Below, in pieces: positions 60,067 through 64,000 of a stretch of DNA of 64,000 bases. The stretch comes from Sphagnum compactum (taxonomy: Eukaryota; Bryophyta; Sphagnopsida; Sphagnales): assembly GCA_965153455.1 (NCBI GenBank), contig OZ234496.1, positions 2,046,001 through 2,110,000 on the forward strand, written 5' to 3'. The notes under the pieces were generated by a model. The model worked only from the letters and a program-made list of their open reading frames with translations. It searched no databases and was not told the DNA's origin. The position numbers and the translations under genes are program-made. Within the stretch, counting starts at the first letter, position 1. Every line of letters starts with the position of its first letter.

Positions 60067-62584
60067 ATGGCAACTTTCCGTTCTTGCATTTTCAAACTCG
60101 CCCATTGTGGTAGCAACGTCTCTCAACTCCGAGGAGAACAACTTCCCACAACTCCCGCGCTTGCTGCTGCTGATCAGCATTCTACATGCAGACTGCGAGG
60201 GGTGAGGACGATATTGTGCCCAATCGAGATTCCAACGCCGCTCAAGAATCAGAGCGGGGCTCAGATTTTAGGGAGAAACTATCATCATCATCCTCTTGGA
60301 TTCTCGGCCAGGTTCGATGGGATGAAGACGAGAGGAGGAGGGAGAGTATTCGACTCGCATCCTTCTACTTCGTCGTCAGAGGAGGAACAAGAGGAGGACG
60401 ACGACGACGAGGTAACGGAGGAAGAGCTTGTTGTTGAAGGAAGTATTCCTATGCCTAGCGAAGAAAATATTAGGAACCGCGTGATGGAGGAAGTGATGCA
60501 GCGTATGACTGATGTGGATTTGAAGGAAGCCGCGCAGAAGTACGACCTGGAAGAAGAGCTATTTGCCGAAATCGATTATGCACAAGTTCTGTCCTTCCCA
60601 CATCCTCTAGTTTCACTCAAGAAATTTGGGAAAGCTCGAACTCAGAGTTGTTTATGATCCAGAACAGGAGTAGGATTTGCAGATGGGCCGCCATGGTTTC
60701 AATCTTGAAAGGATCTGGTGACTTAACGCTTGATACGATTCTTGCGAATTTGCAGATAGACGCATTCACAGATCATGCATTTGGTGGCAATTCAGCAGCG
60801 GTTTGTTATTTACCATACGAGAAAAACGATAGATGGCTGCAACTCATTGCCCGGGAATTCAATCTGTCAGAGACAGCTTTCTTGGTGAAGAGACAGAACA
60901 CAACAGCAAGAAGCAAAGATGCACAGAAAGGGAGACTGTTGGAAGTTGATGGTGAAAGTGGAAAAAACTTAAAAGATGTGCAGCAGCAGAAAAAGGGCAT
61001 TGCAGTTGAGGAGGAGAATGAATTTGATCTCCGCTGGTTCACTCCCACAGTTGAGGTTTGTTGAATCCATTTCTGCAGAAACTGCTGTCTGTTTGCAAAG
61101 ATACATACAGATTTAGGGTTTAAGGTTTAAAGGGTTTAAGTACAAGCAGGAAGGATGATGTTGTGTGTGCGTGTGTTAGAGAGAGAGACAGAGACAGAGA
61201 CAGAGCTGACTACAGTAGGTGCAAACAGGTTGATCTATGTGGGCATGCAACATTGGCATCTGCGCATCTTCTTTTTGCATCTGGGATTGTGTTGGGGGAC
61301 ACAGTTCTGTTTCACACAAAATCTGGGGTTTTGAAAGCAACTAAGGTGTCGGGCTATGAAGAGTATGAGGAGTTGCCTGAGGAAGAAGATGAGGAGTTGG
61401 GGAAGAGGCCAGAGAGAAGGCGCCCAGGTGGTAAAGGTGTTGTGCAACTCGACTTTCCTCTTGTACCTGCTGTTCCCTGCAATGACACATTTCTTCTCTC
61501 TGAAGCTTTGGGAGGAGTTGCAGTCAAATGGGTTGGTGAAACTTCACTTGGCGACTATCTGGTAGAGCTCTCAAACTGTGAACTTGTAAAGCAGCAGCAG
61601 CAGCAGCCCCTTTGGTTCTACATTTGTGAACCAAAAACAAATGAATGCTCTTTTTTGCTTTTTGCTGATTGATAATGTTTGGTGATGATTGCAAAAGGTT
61701 GAGTTACCATCAGGTGCAGATGTTGAACGCGTGAAGCCTCAATTTCACAAAATGATGGACTTTCATGGTCGTGGTGGTGTCATGATAACTGCCCTCGCAC
61801 CTGAAGATAGCGAATATGATTTTGTGTCACGATTTTTCTGTCCCAAGGCTGGCATATCTGAGGTACTACATAGAGAGAGATCTCTCACCTTGACTTTGAA
61901 TACAGCTGTTGCTTTGAGAGCCTTGTCAGTTTCTGAGCTGTGTAGGAAGTTGTCTACACCCACTGCTAGGCACTGATAAAGTTAGTGGGTAGTAGTCATG
62001 GCAACCCATCACTGCTATTTCTGATGAAGGTGATGGTCTGACACTTTGTGATGAGCAACTCTCTTAAGTTTTTGTCTGCACTCCTTGTCCTGTTCCCTTC
62101 AAATTGTTGTTGTGGAGATTTCTCTGCACTTTCATAGAGTTATGTTAGTAATCTGTCTGATTTTGCTAAATTCCTGCATACATATTTGCTTCTATGGCAA
62201 AGAGGATGCTCTCTCAGAAAATGAGCTGGTACATGGCAGGATCCAGCTACAGGAAGTGCCCATTGCACATTGGGCCCTTATTGGGCATCAAAACTTGGAA
62301 AGAAAGAATTGAAAGCGTTTCAAGTAAGTAAATTGATCAATAGACTTCTCTGTCTGGAACAGTTGAATGTTCAAATTGTTGGTTTCTGTAGCAGCAAAGG
62401 ACGCATACAGAACTGCCCTTGATTGTGAATACTGTCTGCCCTATTGACTTGATGAAAAACACAGGCATCAGAACGTGGAGCTAAAATTTTAGTACAAGTT
62501 GATGAGGATGCGGGACGGGTTTACCTTCAAGGTGGTGCAGTTCTGGTCATGGCAGGCGTGCTTCTTAACACAATGGCATCCTGA
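60067..62584 (+). CDS. PhzF-family (phenazine biosynthesis-like) isomerase/epimerase-like protein
   Basis: Exons 60067-60585, 60756-61055, 61229-61561, 61698-61862, 62240-62323 and 62465-62584, all GT-AG and phase 0, give 506 aa. The PhzF fold starts at residue ~168: YAQIDAFTDHAFGGNSAAV, then FNLSETAFL (Glu212, the acid/base position in PhzF), VDLCGHATLASAH, ISEDPATGSAHCTLGPYW and a closing GRVYLQGGAVLVMAG strand. Family members are DapF-like isomerases. The plant substrate is unknown. The protein is far longer than the usual ~280-300 aa. It has a 173-residue N-terminal extension with SSSEEEQEEDDDDE and a charged helical segment, plus two charged inserts in exons 2 and 3. MATFRSCIFKLAHCG looks like an organellar presequence. 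An in-frame ATG at 59,875 would add 64 residues with a hydrophobic LLLILCALLLCAW stretch. I chose 60,067, but the start is open. Confidence 0.88.
61108..61210 (+). other. PhzF-family gene intron 2: telo-box-like and GACA/GA runs
   Basis: The 173-bp intron 2 holds 'tttagggtttaagg' and 'aaagggtttaag' phrases (telo-box complement) followed by GA and GACA repeats. Promoter-proximal telo-box words sometimes lie in leaders or first introns of plant genes. Here they may simply be sequence drift. Confidence 0.4.
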
Positions 62585-64000
62585 CTCCGATCTCTTCTCA
62601 CCCTAAGGTTTTAAAAATTTTGCTTGCGTTGTCTTTTGCAAAAGGGTATCTGCTGTTAGGTTTTCCTTCAGCACATGGATCATCATCATGCCCTTTTGTA
62701 AACAGCACACACATGGTGTGACAGCTGGTAGCCTCCCCGTAACACAAGAAATGAGTGTTGGAGTGTGTCCTATTTTGCTAGATGAAGAAGATGCATTTGC
62801 TTTGAGAATAATTATATGCCTTTGTTCCAATCACAAAATTTGGCACTGTGTCTTTGAGGGTCATTGATGACATTCGGTCTCAGCATAGTGCAGAAGTGAG
62901 AGAGGATTTTCTCCACCAGCTGTGATGGAAACTGCTTGGTGTTGGAGAACCTCCATGACTTTGATCATGCAATTCTGATCAGTTTGTCCTATTTTTGTTA
63001 ACATTGCTGAAATCGTCTACTAATTTTTCCACTGAAACACTTATCCCACATTGTTGGTTTGACACTTGCAGTTACAATTGTGTGATTGCTACCTGTTTGA
63101 TTAAATAGATGCTCTTGGAAAATTGAAGCTTACTGTATATGAGACTTGTGATTGGTGCTCTTATCATCACTTTGATCTTCAAGCTGCTTCTCAACTTAAG
63201 CATCTCCTCAGCATTGTAGTACTTTGCTATGTGTCATCTCATTCCACTTGTCCATAAAAGTGGGATCTCTTTGTTGTTGTGTTTGCAACGGTTCCCAGAA
63301 ACATACCTATGTTGCTTAGTTAGCTGTTCCGTTCTTTCTTTGCACTATGCAACAAATGTGTGAAGTAGAGAGGAGATTCAAGGGGTTGTCCAGAGATTGT
63401 TTCCTGATGTCCCTTGTCTCTTTTTGTGACTTCCAAACACACATCTGTTTGTGACCCCCTTGCTTTCTGGTGTGCCATTGCAGAAACATCAATAGAGCAG
63501 CAACACACTCCCTGCAAATCTGATGTCCAGTTTCCCTTTAAAATTTGGAATAACCTTGGCAAACCAGTTGTCTCTGGATCAGGATCCGTGCAAAGATCCA
63601 CGCCTACAATATTATCATGCCTTCCCATATTGTCCATATTGAAAGATTTCTACAAATGTGGGATGAGGTGCAATTAACCATGTTTCTCTACTTTGTTTAA
63701 CATTAAAATAAATTTCATACTTCTTTCAACAATATGATATCATATAGTTAAATCTCAAAGCTTGTTAAGATCATCATTTTTTTTGACAAGCCTTATACAC
63801 CAATACATGATCATTGGATTCTACATTTTATAAGTGAATCAAAGAATTGTGCAATGTATGATTGGGATGCATAACAAACTTGATGTGAAAAACATAATCA
63901 TTGCCAACAATGACAAGCATGTTTGGCAGCGTTTTTGATAACTTTATATATATATATAATGACATTTTTTTTATTACATTATGTTGAACATTGTAAATTG
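62585..64000. other. PhzF-family gene 3' flank, no further gene
   Basis: Moderately AT-rich DNA with no conserved frame. The frames at 63,320-63,677 have no recognisable features. A short TA run lies near 63,945. Confidence 0.5.

Noticed and set aside
61562-61672. Read-through of PhzF-family exon 3 into intron 3
   Set aside because: The frame continues as VELSNCE then a Gln run and a stop. Splicing at CTG|GTAGAG to AAAAG|GTTGAG gives VELPSGADVE and the rest of the conserved domain.
1-64000. CRISPR array, bacterial operon or rRNA genes
   Set aside because: No regularly spaced identical repeats with unique spacers, no ribosome-binding-site-led operons, and no rRNA signatures. The intron-rich genes are eukaryotic.

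Overview
The window looks like nuclear DNA of a land plant. Four conserved, intron-bearing genes can be read exon by exon: a GRF-interacting factor (GIF, SNH/SSXT family), the RNA polymerase III initiation factor subunit BRF1, a very large P-class pentatricopeptide repeat (PPR) protein, and a PhzF-family epimerase/isomerase-like enzyme. PPR expansion, GIF cofactors and the splice-site style point to plants. The PPR gene has nine introns. Most PPR genes of flowering plants have none, so I lean to a non-seed or early-diverging land plant, but this is inference only.

Layout. Positions 1-21,600 are AT-rich, gene-poor DNA with microsatellites, a degenerate ~190-bp tandem repeat, three clusters of TAGGTAGG/CCTACCTA motifs and a 48-bp minisatellite near 20.1-20.4 kb. 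The GIF gene follows on the + strand (coding 23,879-27,193). It has a GA/CT-rich leader, a probable 5'-leader intron holding two perfect foldbacks, and an unusual density of CTGCAG palindromes. A Harbinger-type MITE (29,252-29,626) lies downstream. Next come a dead hAT-like transposase (about 32.0-34.4 kb) and a tRNA-derived SINE-like head (34.6 kb). BRF1 is on the - strand (37,266-45,892, 18 coding exons, 869 aa). A repeat-rich stretch with a Copia integrase remnant (about 50.1-51.1 kb) separates it from the PPR gene (- strand, 52,426-59,695, 10 exons, 1,444 aa). The PPR gene is head to head with the PhzF-family gene (+ strand, 60,067-62,584, 6 exons, 506 aa). Their start codons are only 371 bp apart, so they probably share a divergent promoter.

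The genes do not form one pathway. GIF is a transcription co-activator partner of GRF factors in growth control. BRF1 recruits TBP and Pol III to tRNA and 5S rRNA genes. The PPR protein probably acts on organellar RNA. The PhzF-like enzyme is metabolic, and its substrate cannot be read from sequence. I see no clearly new multi-gene system. The most unusual points are the five tandem ~40-residue repeats in the PPR N-terminus, the 173-residue acidic N-terminal extension on the PhzF protein, the perfect 72-nt foldback upstream of GIF, the RG-rich/acidic insert and Ala-rich exon in BRF1, and a probable GC-AG intron in the PPR gene. All exon models were built by hand from reading-frame continuity, splice consensus and family knowledge. 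No alignment or transcript data were used.
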